NCBI GenBank assembly: GCA_935421135.1
Contig: OW285193.1
Coordinates: 17,780,099-17,844,098, forward strand
Direction of reading: 5' to 3'
DNA: 64,000 nucleotides
From: Bugulina stolonifera
Lineage: Eukaryota; Bryozoa; Gymnolaemata; Cheilostomatida; Bugulidae
Positions 49,958 to 62,685 of this stretch are shown here, one piece after another (positions within the stretch are counted from its first letter, which is position 1; each line of letters opens with the position of its first letter). The notes beneath the pieces were generated by a model. The model ran no database searches and was not told the DNA's origin. It saw nothing but the letters and a program-made list of their open reading frames with translations. Position numbers and translations under genes: made by a program.

Positions 49958-52900
49958 CTAGGATTTCCCATTTGACACATCTACTATTTCTTTGATACTA
50001 TATACAAAGCTAGTAGTGCCTCCAACAGTACCAATAATCACTAGGACTACATCTCTAGCTATGTCTAACACAGAAAGGGTTCCATCATTTAGCTTGATGT
50101 GAAATAGGGCAGGCAATATAAATACTAGAGAAGTGCTTCCAACAGCCCCTAAAATATGACAAAGCAGCATTGTACATGAATTACAGCACAGGTCTCAAGA
50201 TCTAAAGCTAACTTTAGTCACATGTCTAGCAAGAAATTCACATGGCATGACATGACTGATAAACATTTGTATTTGTAGCAGGCATTAGGGAAATATAAAG
50301 TGATAACTATATTTACCACTGATTGCTATGACATAGGCGAATATATTTCTACATAGAATAGCTAGTAGTGCTGCTACCACTACCAGAGCTGCTCGTAGTA
50401 CGTCCCTCTTCAAATATGGCACCTAAACAATAATGCAACAGTACACAATGAAACATCTACATGTAGCATCCTGGTAGCACTTTGCTAGCATCTGGCAAAT
50501 GAACCCTTTTACCTTGTAAGTGGTCATCAGATTATCTACTTCTGTATGTATAACAAACAATAGACAATAGTGCAGTAATTGGACTGGGGGAGGGGGTGCC
50601 CAAACTAATTAAAAGCAAAGGAAAGAGCAGGGAGCTGTTTGCTAGTAAAATGCTTATATCTCTGCTACTGCATCCTGTCTAGTATTATTCAGTGCTATAT
50701 CTGTAAAGGATTGCTTGGGCCTCTGGCAGCCTGTTAAAATATAATATGGCATTTTCAACAAATTGCCTTCTTCAATATATACAGTTTCAAACGACCTTTT
50801 ATGCCATACATCTTGCAAGCCTCTTTTCTTAATTCCTAGTACACAATTGCCTTATATGCACGCTGTTTAATTATGCCAGTTTAACTTCTTTCTATGACCG
50901 GCATGTACATTCATGTCTGAAAAAAAATGCTAGAACAGACTTTTTCTGATGCTTTTCTGCTGCTGGGAGGATTGCTAGCACCCTGTTTCTTGCAATGAAC
51001 GTACCACTGCCCTAAACAGCAGTGCACTATATAATGTGTCAAAATGACAAGCGTATGAGTGAATGCATCCATGCTCTATCTCACTTGCAGAATTTTAGCA
51101 ATCACACGAGCCAGCTATTAGGTCGATCTATACTGTACTAATGATACACAATGCAGATAGTACTAATATTATAGTAACTAAGCTGGTATCTACATGTATT
51201 GTATTGTATACTTGTATTAAACTATAGGACCCATGGAAACAACTATTTAGCAAGTCTGGTAGATGGAAACTCATTATAAAGTTTTTTGCTGCATATAATT
51301 GTATGTCTTACATCATCAGGTATTTTACTGGTAGGTATGGGCATATCTTCTTGTCTTACTTTATCCCATAGTAATCTCTCATTCTCTATTTTTGGTATGT
51401 CCTTCTTATTGGCTAATGCTATTGAAGTAGAGACAGATTATCCTGTATTATTTATACAAGTCTTCTTATTATAGTGTGACTAAACAGGATGTACCATTGT
51501 GAATCCCTTGCAAGCCCTTCCTTATGAAATTGCCATCTTCACCCATTATATATTCATATACAGTGGAATAATTGATCATTACCTCATAGAATTAGCCAAT
51601 GGATTTATCTTGTATGACATGTAGATGTAAATGAATGGATATACAGTGTAAGTGTGTATGTATAAAAATGTAAGTATGTATGTACAGTATATGTATGTAT
51701 GTACAGTATAGGTATGTATGTACAGTATAGGTATGTATGTACAGTATAGGTATGTATGTACAGTATAGGTATGTATGTACAGTATAGGTATGTATGTACA
51801 GTATAGGTATGTATGTACAGTATAGGTATGTATGTACAGTATAGGTATGTATGTACAGTGTAAGAACAGTAAGTATATAAAGTGTAAGTATGTTACTTTA
51901 CCTTGCCCAAAGACTAAAGGTTCTACTATGTCGTAGACTGGGACCATCTGAAGTGGAAACGTAAGGAGCACAGCTAGTATAAGTGTTACATTAACCAAAA
52001 TAGATAGAACTCCACTCTGTGGTACTATAGTAAGGTTCATGGTTTGGGCCGTCTTCTCCCCATACCTGTCAATTTCAGAACATGTGACTTCAAGAAAATT
52101 CGCTACTGTTAAATTATTGCCAGTGTTGCCAACAGATAAAATTAGTGGGAGCATTTCAACTGCCACTCTGAAGTTTTTCCCACACGTTTTGCAACTATTT
52201 ACAATAAAGCGTCACAACTACTAGCTACAGCAGCATACTATGGCATTCATTATATCGCTGATTTAACACATTTTGTGATAAAGACAAGCAGTTAATAGGT
52301 AACAAAACAAGCAATGTTTAATCTCACCTCAAGTACCCAACTGATCCAAAGACAAGAAACACAACTGTTAGCAGAATTATTGCCGATGACAACATGGGTT
52401 TAAAGTATTTACGATTTCCAACCATGCTTGACTGAATGGGAATGATCTAAAACCAAAAACAGTAGCAGTCAGCTGTCTTATGGCCCTCCCAGAGTTTGCT
52501 TGGTTTAGGACTAAATAGTTGAAATAAAATAAAGATTGTTCTTTTTCAAAGTTAAAACAGGAGTTGTATTTTATATTTATTTTTTAATGTAGCTCTCTAA
52601 CAGCAAAATATCATTCAAATAAAATAGCATACATCACTGGCCCTACATGTAAGTGTACAAGAATTAGTTTAAATAACATTTTGGGAAAAAACTGAAGAGA
52701 AAAAAAGCGAGCTGTGTTCTTACCAGCCCGATTCCTTCGTATGCGCTGACCAGCTGTCCAAATAGAACTGGAAATGTGTGCAACTGAATCACGTACTGCA
52801 CATTCGGACCTATTTTAAAACCTGCCAAATAAAAATACTATAGAATTAGTCTAGTTTGAAGTGATAATTACTAATATATTCTAAACATGAGTAAAGATGG

Positions 52901-55900
52901 GAACAGTGTGCCAGTAATTAATGCATCCCTGTAAGCCTAATAGACAAATTACTACAGTTCGTAACCATGCTAAATACATGTACATAATACTATTTGTTAT
53001 CATAAGATTATAATGCAAGAGCTGAGGGTAGGAAGAATGCAACATGTAGAATATTCCAGAACTTGAGTCTCTAATAGGGTATAAAAAGCCAAGATTCCTG
53101 AACTTAGCCAGAGTTTCAAACTCTCTAAATGAATGACACCAGAACTGTGTTGGTTAGACTAGAAATGAGGCTAGGCTTTTTCATAGCTATAGGTATAGCT
53201 TAGGGGAATAGGCTAAGGTCATGGAAGGAGAGGAAGATGATGGCATGGTTGACATTGAAGAATTGTAGTGAAGATTAATGCAGAAGAGAAGATGAGCCAT
53301 ATATTGAGCCATTGACTAACATACATAGTAAGTACAAGAGTTATTATATACACTGTACTTATTCTATTGAAGGCTTTGGAATTTGGAACCAAGGCTAGTA
53401 CTTACCTATGGATGTGTAGATAGTGATTACAATGAAACTGACTAGTAGTGAGCCATTAGCCAGCACACTAGAATAGCCTAAGAACCTGATGTTCTTTATA
53501 AGTGAGAGGAGCAGTAATATTGGTAATGGAGTAAGAATTAGTGCTTCTAGTGGTGGTGTTGTCCTCCCTTTAACACTCATACCTGAAGGAAAGGGAATGA
53601 CATGATGCCATATAACAAGCTTTGATAGTTAGCAGCACTTTTATTAGCCCCCCACGTAGACATGCAAATAAAAGTCAAAGTAATAGAAATATCAAATTGA
53701 AACTGGTGCTAATATTGTGTTTGACTTGTAATATCATTCATATATCACATTGATAATGAGTCATTCTCACAAGCGATAGTTCACAAAGTGATGCGCTATA
53801 CCACATTGCAAAAAATAAATCGCTACTTAAATGGTACTCTCTGTAGTCTGTGCTAACTGGATTTTCATTTGCTAATATTATTGTAATATATAATATCACT
53901 AGTTTATTGTAGAAATAACATGCTAGAAAAGCCTGTCCTTTTACACCATAGATACTGTCATTCACAAGCATGTAAAAGCTATACCCTGTTTCTCAAACTC
54001 AATGATTGTTAAATGAATAGTATGCATATCATGCACATCATACTTGGCACTGCACACCCGCTTTTTAGAAAGTTGTCCTCTCTCTGTGACCACAAGAGAG
54101 AGGACAACTTCTACCTAGAAAGTGGCTTTCCCTATCACGTAAATACACACACTAGAGAGCAAACAACTTCTTCTGTATCTATGCAGAAGAGAGAGAGGAC
54201 AACTATCAATAATCGTTTGCAAACTGGATTACTATGGTGTAGTTCACTCACCATATGCAATATTAGATACATTTGACATGGTAACAGACAGACTCTCTGT
54301 AGTATTTGAGTTATTGAACGCTGAGGTGTTGAGGATGCTAAGGTCAGAGGTCATGTTATCATCCAATGGCAATAGTTTACTCATAGCACCAGGTTTGGCT
54401 ATTCGATATAGTGCATTGCCAATGAATATAAAGTAAGCCACACAGAAGGAAAACTGAAACAGCAATGAGAGCAGCTATTGAACAGATCAGTTCTATTTAA
54501 ATCTAATGATTTTAAAGCAAGACTTTGTGAAATTACGTTTTATATGGAAGCAAAATTGTAAAACAGACCATATAAAAGGGAGGCATAGAGGCTAAGGTAA
54601 ATTATAATATACTCCTACGTTTCTTATTATTGCAGAAACCAATCAGGAGAGGATAGCTCCACATCATCAGCAAGAACTTGTGATTGCCCATGATTGCAAC
54701 CCATAGTAAACTACTATCACCATGTAACCAGTGAATATCATACAAGAGCTGATGGTAAGTACATGTACCTACATTGCATATAAATTAATAGTGAATTTTC
54801 ATATAATGATTTACCTGCGTTAAAAGTAGGAATACGTTAACTAAGACTACACCAGAAGGACCCAGGCATATTCTACCAATGTCCGTATAACTCATAGATA
54901 TCTGTATTCTCTCTTTCAGTGCAGTGTGTTCTGACTCATCTGCTGGTGATAGACTGCCAGGTGTTTCTGTTACATCTACCAACAGAAGAGATCAATGTGA
55001 GCAGGTAACTTCAGTTTATATATTAATTATACTGTATTTACTGGTTAGTAAATAATATACATGTACATATACATTGTATGTATGGTATGTACAATATGCA
55101 TGTAGTGGTGTGTAGTATATAAATTATGTGGTATGGTATATACATGTACATGAACATAATATGTGATATGTGTTATATACATTACATACATTGTATGTCA
55201 TATGGTATATATATGTACGCATGAGGTATGTTATATACAAATACATGTAAATGTAAATGTACATATTATGTGATGTAGTGTAAATATGCATGAACAGCAT
55301 GGGTACAGGAATAATGCATATTGTGTCTGTGCTGTCTACTTCCTAGGCATGTTGCATATTTTAATGACGTCAACTAGGGCTAAATAACTAGTGTATACTG
55401 ATTAGACAAAAGTAGGGTAGAAGGAAGCACAGCGTACCTTTAAACTCTTTATCAATTCTGTCTACAATCAAGTCTTTGCATTTAACCAGTAATCTACAGC
55501 AATGATCCGTTAAAAATGCTGTTATTAACAATCCCAAGACACCAGTCTACAATAAGAATATCAAATTTATACATAAATAATGTTTGGTGACAGTGCTGAA
55601 TGAGATTACTGTACAGTATATATAGACAAATGTATGTGATCAAGGGCTAAATAAAATTATTAAAATATTAAATAACAACCAGAGGATGACTAACTTCCTG
55701 TACTTACTGTGAGTCCGCTCTGTCTTAAGGCGTAGGGTATAGAGAGAAAGTTAGCTCCGATGAAAGCTTTGAATATGTTGGCAAAGTCAGTAAGTTGGTG
55801 CACCATGTGACTGGATCTACCAATATGATTAACTCATGAGAAAAAATTATTAGAAGTACGCTGCAGAACCTGAGGCTAGATACATTACATTACATTATAG

Positions 55901-55954
55901 TATATACTCTACTGATTAATCAACATACCCAATTCTGTTTTCTACTCTATTCAT
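49958..55954 (-). CDS. SLC36-like amino acid transporter
   Basis: Twelve exons in transcript order: 55954-55929, 55816-55708, 55546-55438, 54975-54815, 54453-54252, 53582-53406, 52821-52724, 52446-52328, 52065-51902, 51412-51312, 50422-50317, 50148-49958, giving 520 aa in frame. The fold is Aa_trans (APC superfamily) with about eleven membrane helices. Helix 1 has IFKAFIGANFLSIPYALRQS, matching the G+NFLS+PYA signature of proton-coupled amino acid transporters. Later come FGQLVSAYEGIGL (the AxEGIG motif), FPLQMVPVYDIVEPLVFG and VGSTSLVFILPALFH. Between helices 3 and 4 is a large loop with NTS/NNS glycosylation sites. The short exon 51312-51412 was found by phase and is needed to keep frame. 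Expected role: amino acid/proton symport at the plasma or lysosomal membrane. Substrate is not determinable. Confidence 0.87.
51650..51862. repeat. 19-bp minisatellite in transporter intron
   Basis: About ten units of GTATGTATGTACAGTATAG. A long minus-strand frame runs through it only because of the repeat. Confidence 0.9.
54068..54204. repeat. Head-to-head copies of the GAGAGGACAACTT box (hairpin)
   Basis: AAGTTGTCCTCTCTCTG at 54,070 and AGAGAGAGGACAACTTCT at 54,095 form a perfect short hairpin. A third copy (GAGAGAGGACAACT) lies at about 54,190. All are in a transporter intron. Confidence 0.85.
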
Positions 55955-56170
55955 ATCTGTTCTCTATGGGAATCTAGTAACGTATGTGCTGACCCTGCTG
56001 TGTAGATGCATCCCCAGTGACAGCGCTAACAACAATGAATGTTGTGATTGTTAAACCCAATAACACACACACACCTACATGTAGGTAGACAGATAACTGC
56101 TTGAACCAATATAATGCTACTACATGTATATATCTATTGAATAACATAGACTACAGTGCACTAGATAAAC

Positions 56171-56340
56171 CAGGGCTAGCCAAACTGTGGCCCGTGGGCC
56201 ACATTTGGCCCACTTACTCATTTTTGGTGGCCCACTTGTGCTTTGTGTAAAAATCGGCATTTTTAGTATTTTTATTCGATGCAGCAAACAAGATGAATTT
56301 GCAACAGAAACCCATTAATTGTGTTTGAAACATCACAGAG
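56171..56340. mobile_element. hAT-like element end
   Basis: CAGGGCTAGCCAAACTGTGG followed by CCCGTGGGCCACATTTGGCC has the form of hAT transposon/MITE ends. The matching opposite end was not found, so the boundary at 56,340 is arbitrary and the element may be truncated. Confidence 0.5.
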
Positions 56341-58154
56341 CACTGCACCATGTAACATAAATAAAAATTGAAACACACTTTGGCCAGTTTAGAAATTACA
56401 TAAATTGACCTGATTAAGTGTCCAATTCAGGCTGAGGCACTTGGGGTGCAGAAGGGTTACGTTGAAAATGTGTGCAAAGAATGCAGTGGAGTTGTGTAAT
56501 TCACCATACCATAGGATTCCCTAGTCTGTGTAGTATGTAATAATATACATTATATTATAATATGTGATTAAATTAATCTATGTTTTTGTTTACCAGGTAT
56601 AGAATTGTCTGCTCTTGCACATCTGTTGCACAACTGGCTATCACCAATACTGGCTATTTAGTATACATAAAGCCCACCTGGCTATGTATTGTATGATCAA
56701 CAAGCTAACTGAGCTGCATTGTATGCAGTAATGGTGGACCACCCAGCATGTTGTTGAAGAGGAAGATTCTTTATTGTCAGACATTACAGGAATTTAATGG
56801 CTGCAAAAAGATAGTAAGTCGCTCACTAGCTTTACAAAGTTTTACTAACTAATGACTAGGGAACTTTACATGGTTGGCAAATTCCTTCTTCTACAGTGGT
56901 GTCATTATCATTCAATAATGTACAATGTAAGTATCACATGTATGTACTAATTGTATATTAATTACTATTGCTGTTGTGCTACAAATTACAACATACAAAT
57001 AATGTACATGTATAGTGTACACTACACTATCCTGTTATTGTACTATAATATAATTAACTGTATTTTAATATGCGGAACTATATTTTTATAACATAATATA
57101 CATTTAATACTATAAATTTGCCTCAGACTTCTGGTATATCCTTGCCTGGCCAGCGAGAATTGCATAAACTACATGTATAGTGTATTTTCTAGTCATGTAG
57201 GTAAAATCGTGTACAGCAAAAGTAAATGATTGTATTTACCTGTTACACCTTTCTAGACTCTGGTGAAGTGACTCCCAGCTGAGGGGGCTGTTGACAATGA
57301 TCAGTTCAGTGAGAGTATTACCTCCATGGAGTCGTTATCAGTGACTGTGAGGAAGTGTTTAGTTGTGAATGTCTGACATCTAGATCTGGGGAGACTGAAG
57401 GAGTGGCAAAGAGACAATGGTAAGAGTTACCGTAGATACCAGTATACAAGTGTACAGGATTAACGAACCAGTTAGACTACCAAGAAACCTGAACCTACAA
57501 CCAAACCTAAAGTGTAACCGGCTAATATCTTAACTAAAACTGATTGACTTAAAATTAATGTATGTTTAGAAACTCTGTGACTAATCAATTACTGAATTGA
57601 AACACAACCATGGATTAGTAATAAATGCACAAAAAAGTTTTGTTCTGGTAAATATGTGTTATATGACGCATAATCTTGGCTGTAAGATTCAGTAAGATGG
57701 GAAAGAGTCTCATTATATCTACGTGACACTCATTAGTTGAAGTTGATATCTGTGACTGTAGAATTCACATGTATATGTATATGAATTTCTGATATAGTAT
57801 TGAGTGAGTATTCTGTAGACTTTATTTCCAATGTTTAATTCTGTTTATACCCTTAGTTCTTGGAGAGCAATTATTTATTATGTGGTGTTAGGTCCACAGA
57901 CTATATCACTATGTTAACATGTAAACACTATGTTGTAGATTTCAATTAAGAGGTGGAGAACCAAGATAGTCTACAAACAGCTCAGCTACAGCAAAAGAAG
58001 ACATACAGATGAGAGCAAATAAACAGATATTATCACATTATTCAGTATTATTGTTTTATTATCTGTTTAACAATAAAAAAAATAATAAAACACAAACATT
58101 ACAAAATACAAAATTTATTTTTGCATATATAACAAAAGTAAACAATTTTACTAA
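56341..58154. other. Upstream region of the transporter gene, no coding exon recognised
   Basis: No exon with coding character was seen on either strand. Non-coding 5' exons of the transporter could lie here (for example near 57,240-57,420), but this cannot be shown from sequence. Confidence 0.4.
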
Positions 58155-59856
58155 GAGCTGCATTGATAACACAACCCTAACTATGTATATCTGTACTAAG
58201 GTGGAAGAGTATAGGGAGTTAGCAGCACATTGAAGCTAACCCTGTGATCAATACACCATCATGAAGCTAAGAGTTTGTAGACTTAGAGCTACTGGCAGCA
58301 GTGAACCAAGTTGGAGAGTACTCTCTCCTCCCCTCAGTGGTGAACATGACATAACAAAACCTCTTAAGGCTATGAAATCATCTCAAACTGTAGTTCCTTC
58401 ACAAACCATGCCAGAATAATGACATGTTGTTGTGAAATGATTATTTGGCACAATAACTTTGAGCAGTGAAATATTTTTACCTACAAGTGGGTGGAGCCTG
58501 TTATTGGTAATCAATCACAGGTTTGTGGAGCCTGTAGTTGTCCTGTACAGATATAATCGGTAGTAATCTCCACATGGAGTAGAATGATTTTTGTACCCAA
58601 TTATTTAAAACATACAACTGGGTAATTATAGATCATATACAGACAGAAAGTAGGCTCACTATACAAGGTGAATGATAACCACATCTATTCAATATTGTTG
58701 CATGTCAGAGTAGGAGTTATCTTCTCATTACAATATATCTACATAAGGTGTAATTACCCATGTGGTTATGAGCATATTATATCCAATATTTATATGTTTA
58801 GTTGTTACATTCTATAGAACTCTTATAATTATCCTGATAGAATTTGAACATTGGTATTTCTAGAGCATATTTCATGGTCCTGTTATTTCATAGACAAAAA
58901 CTAGCGATTTTAATCACTAATAAATTCTATTTCAAGTGCATACTTGCAAGTAAACAAAATCTATACCTGGAAGTTTGAATAAGCATAATTTTTCAGGGAC
59001 CTCAAGAAAAGAAATCTTATAGATGATTTGTTGAAATGTCATTTTCTCATCAATGTCATCGAACAGTTCAAAATTATGGCAAATTTACAATATTGCATAA
59101 ACATAAATAATTCCAACTTCAATTAGAACTAATTGTAGTTGTGTTATGATTACTACAACCTTCAGCTTTTCAAATTTAACGAATATTTAGACAAAGTTGC
59201 ATGATTGGAGATGATAGGTCTACTACTGATTTTGCATCCCAATATCGATTGAAACCTTTTAAAATATTGTGAAACCTAGAAAAACGGGGAGATTTAAAGT
59301 GTCTCAAAATGTGGAAGCTTTACCGTGAAAGTTGGAGACTGACACTGACAAGTATGTCCAAATAGTGTGAATGAAACTGTGTTGCAAACATGAAATCCAC
59401 AAATTTAATTTTACTTTGCAGTAAGTAGAACGTCCAACGCAAAGAAACAAAGAGCTGAATAGAGTGTTTTGACTAGATGCAAGCAAGCTGTGTATAATGA
59501 TATGACACATTACTGTGTACTGCTTAGGTAACGAATAATATCCACAAAAAATCTGAGATAAAAGATGGCAGAAATACGACACACTGGAGCTAACAAAAGG
59601 AAATGTAAAGAAGGGTGAATTAATGGTCTTGGAGTAGCAACTTGGAGCTCAGTAATAATATAGGAATGTTACGTGTCATTAGATGGCCGTACACATGTAC
59701 ATGCATATGGTTAAGTATCACATCATGTTATATAATTATTGTATCTTCAGTCCAGATAAATATAATTTTGATGTAGTACAAGAGTTGAGAAGGGAAGACA
59801 GTGTTCATTGCTGTAAGATGCAAGAATTAACAGTTACTAAATACGTGCTAAGAACA

Positions 59857-60146
59857 GTGGTCAAAGTCCAAGAAAAGAGGTGGGGGTCTCTAGGGTAGCA
59901 GGCATAATCACTCGAGGGCGCGAAGCACGCCGGCTGAGAAATTGGAAACTTTATCAAAATTAAACACCAAAATGGTGCAAAATCCAAGAACTTCAGGTTA
60001 AAATATGGTCCGAAATCTTAAGGTAAAATATGGTCCAATTAGTATTATTATTATAACAGTAATCTGCAGAGGGTCTATCAGTCTGAGAGACCCCCTGAAA
60101 TTTATGGTGGGGGGACTGCGACCCCCCCCCCAACTTTGACCACTGC
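59857..60146. mobile_element. Small MITE-like element
   Basis: The ends CAGTGGTCAAAGT and reverse ACTTTGACCACTG (13-bp inverted repeats) bound about 290 bp with a G-rich/C-rich interior and a twice-repeated GGTAAAATATGGTCC. No target duplication was found. Confidence 0.5.
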
Positions 60147-61285
60147 CCACAAGTAGTCTTATAGAAAATGTCACATGCACACAGTCAATAAAGTATAGAT
60201 AGCGGTCCCCACAAGTAGTATTATAGAAAGTATCACATGCACACAGTCAATATAATACAGTTAGACGGCTGGTGGTTCCCACAAGTATCGCATGTGATAC
60301 AAAGTATCACATGCACACACTCAATATAATACAGTTAGACGGCTGGTGGTTCCCACAAGTATCGCATGTGATACAAAGTATCACATGCACACACTCAATA
60401 TAATATAGTTAGACTGCTAGTGGTCCCCGCAAGTACCCCTATAGAAAGTTACAGATGCACACAGTCAATATAACATACATGTACATGTAGTTAGACAGTT
60501 AGCGGTCCCCACAAGTACTCTTATCCAAAGTGTCACATGCACACATTCAATATAATATAGTGAGACTGCTAGAGGTCCCCACAAGTGCTCTTATCCAAAA
60601 TGTCATATGCACACAGTCAACGTAATATAGTTAGACTGCTAGCGGTCCCCACAAGTAGTCTTATAGAAAATGTCACATGCACACAGTCAATAAAGTATAG
60701 ATAGCGGTCCCCACAAGTAGTCTTACAGAAAGTGTCGTATGCACACAGTCAGTATAATATAGCTAGACAGGTAGCGGTCCCCACAAGTACTCTTATAGAA
60801 AGTATCACATGCACACAGTCAATACAATATAGTTAGAATGCTAGCGGTCTCCACAAGTATTCTTATAGAAAGTATCACATGTACATATTCAATATAATAT
60901 AGCTAGACAGGTAGCGGTCCCCACAAGTACTCTTATAGAAAGTATCACATGCACACAGTCAATATAATATAGTTAGACATCTAGCGGTCCCCACAAGTAC
61001 TCTTATAGAAAGGATCACATGCACACAGTCAATACAATATAGTTATACTGCTAGCGGTCCCCACAAGTACTCTTATAGAAAGGATCACATGCACACAGCC
61101 AATATAATATAGTTAGACTGCTAGCGGTCCCCACAAGTACTCTTATAGAAAGTGACACATGCACACATTCAATATAATATAGTTTGACTGCTAGCGGTCC
61201 CCACAAATACTCTTATCCAAAGTGTCACACGCACACAGTCAATATAACATAGTTGGACTGTTAGCGGTCCCCACAAGCCCTAAGA
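60147..61285. repeat. 70-bp tandem satellite, about 17 units
   Basis: The units contain GCGGTCCCCACAAGTACTCT and TATCACATGCACACAGTCAA. Most are 70 bp, some 62 bp. The array begins exactly at the right end of the MITE at 60,146. Confidence 0.92.
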
Positions 61286-62685
61286 AACACCTATATGTTG
61301 AGGTTGGAGTTTGGGGCAAGAGAGAGCAACTTTCAAAATGAAGAGAAGACAACTCTTATTTTTGAAGTTTCGCAAAGTATTCGTTACATTATAACATATA
61401 CAAAGTTTCTTATTTCGCATTTAGAGAATGTTAAGGGCTCTATGATGACACCAGACTCAATAACTACATGAGGAGACCTAGTGTAGTGTACTAGAGAGTG
61501 TGATATAAACTATACACAGTCGTAATGTATGTAATATATACTGGGTATAGTCGGTGAGTGATTAGAATTGTCTAGGCAGGCTGGATGTAAGGACTATAGA
61601 CTATGGAACAGGACACTGCAGGTAGAATATAGACCACACCAGAGTGATACAGATAGAACTATAGGAGTAAAGAGCAAAAGTCATGATTTCATATAAAGGA
61701 ACCAATCAATGATAGCATAGATCTTTGTCACAAATGGCAGTTGGGATGTGGATGTATAGCAGCAGATTTATGGTTCAGAAGAATTCAAAACTCATAAAAT
61801 TTTAAGAGAAGACCATTTCAACAATGATGTCAAAAAGATAATGCAATTTCCAAAACTTTCTTTTTATAATCAAATACTTATTCATTGGGGAATAGATCAT
61901 TTTAGTCTTTGAAATGATTGTATCATAAAACATGTTTTAGAAATATTAATGTTTCAATTCTATCAGGATAATTATAAGAGTTCTATAGAATGTAACAACT
62001 AAACATGTAACTATTGGATATAATATGCTTATAACTACATGGATAATTACACCTTATGTAGATATATTGTAATGAGAAGATAACTCCTACTCTGACATGT
62101 AACAGTATTGAATAGATGTACTTATCATTCATTGCATACAGTCAGCCTATTTATCTATAATCTGTATATTCTCCATATCACCCAAGTATATGTTTCTTAT
62201 AGTCGAGTAGCAAGTCGTCTAACTCCATATGAGATTACTTACAGTTATATCCATGAAGGACAACTACATACTACAACACTCAAACTGTGAGACTACTGCC
62301 TACAGGCGCCGCCCACTTTTATGTAGGTAAATAATATTCCTTTCTGCAGCCAAAGATTATTGTGATTGTAAATCGTTTCACAAAATACACGTCAATTATC
62401 TGGTATAGTTCATGCAGGGACTACTTGTTATTGAGACAATTCTATAGCCCTAAGAAGTTGAAGTTACATCATGTTCACCTACCTGTGGGAAGAGAGTACT
62501 CCCCTACTTAGATAACTGCTGCCAGTAGTTCCCAAGTCTACAAACTCTTAGCTTCATGGTGGTGCAATGAACACAGGGTTAGCTTCAATGTGCTGTCAGC
62601 CCCCACTCTTCCACCATTCATAGTACTGGGTATAACTACATGTACTTGTAGGGTTGTGTTAACAGATGCAGCAGTCAATGAAAAA

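Larger units (their letters stand above)
58155..62685. repeat. Large inverted repeat (about 0.9-kb arms) around a satellite
   Basis: The left arm (58,155 to about 59,060) and right arm (about 61,780-62,685) are reversed, diverged copies. AGCTAAGAGTTTGTAGACTT near 58,265 returns reversed near 62,535-62,560, and the segment around 58,700-58,860 returns around 61,950-62,100. The spacer holds a small MITE and a 70-bp tandem array. No transposase or other gene was seen. Confidence 0.8.

Noticed and set aside
51579..52166. 195-codon minus-strand open frame as one long exon
   Set aside because: Only 51,902-52,065 is the transporter exon. The rest is read through the donor into a 19-bp minisatellite and, upstream, past the acceptor into intron.
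60147..61285. Possible CRISPR array
   Set aside because: The whole 70-bp unit is repeated with no unique spacers, and the window is clearly eukaryotic. It is a satellite.
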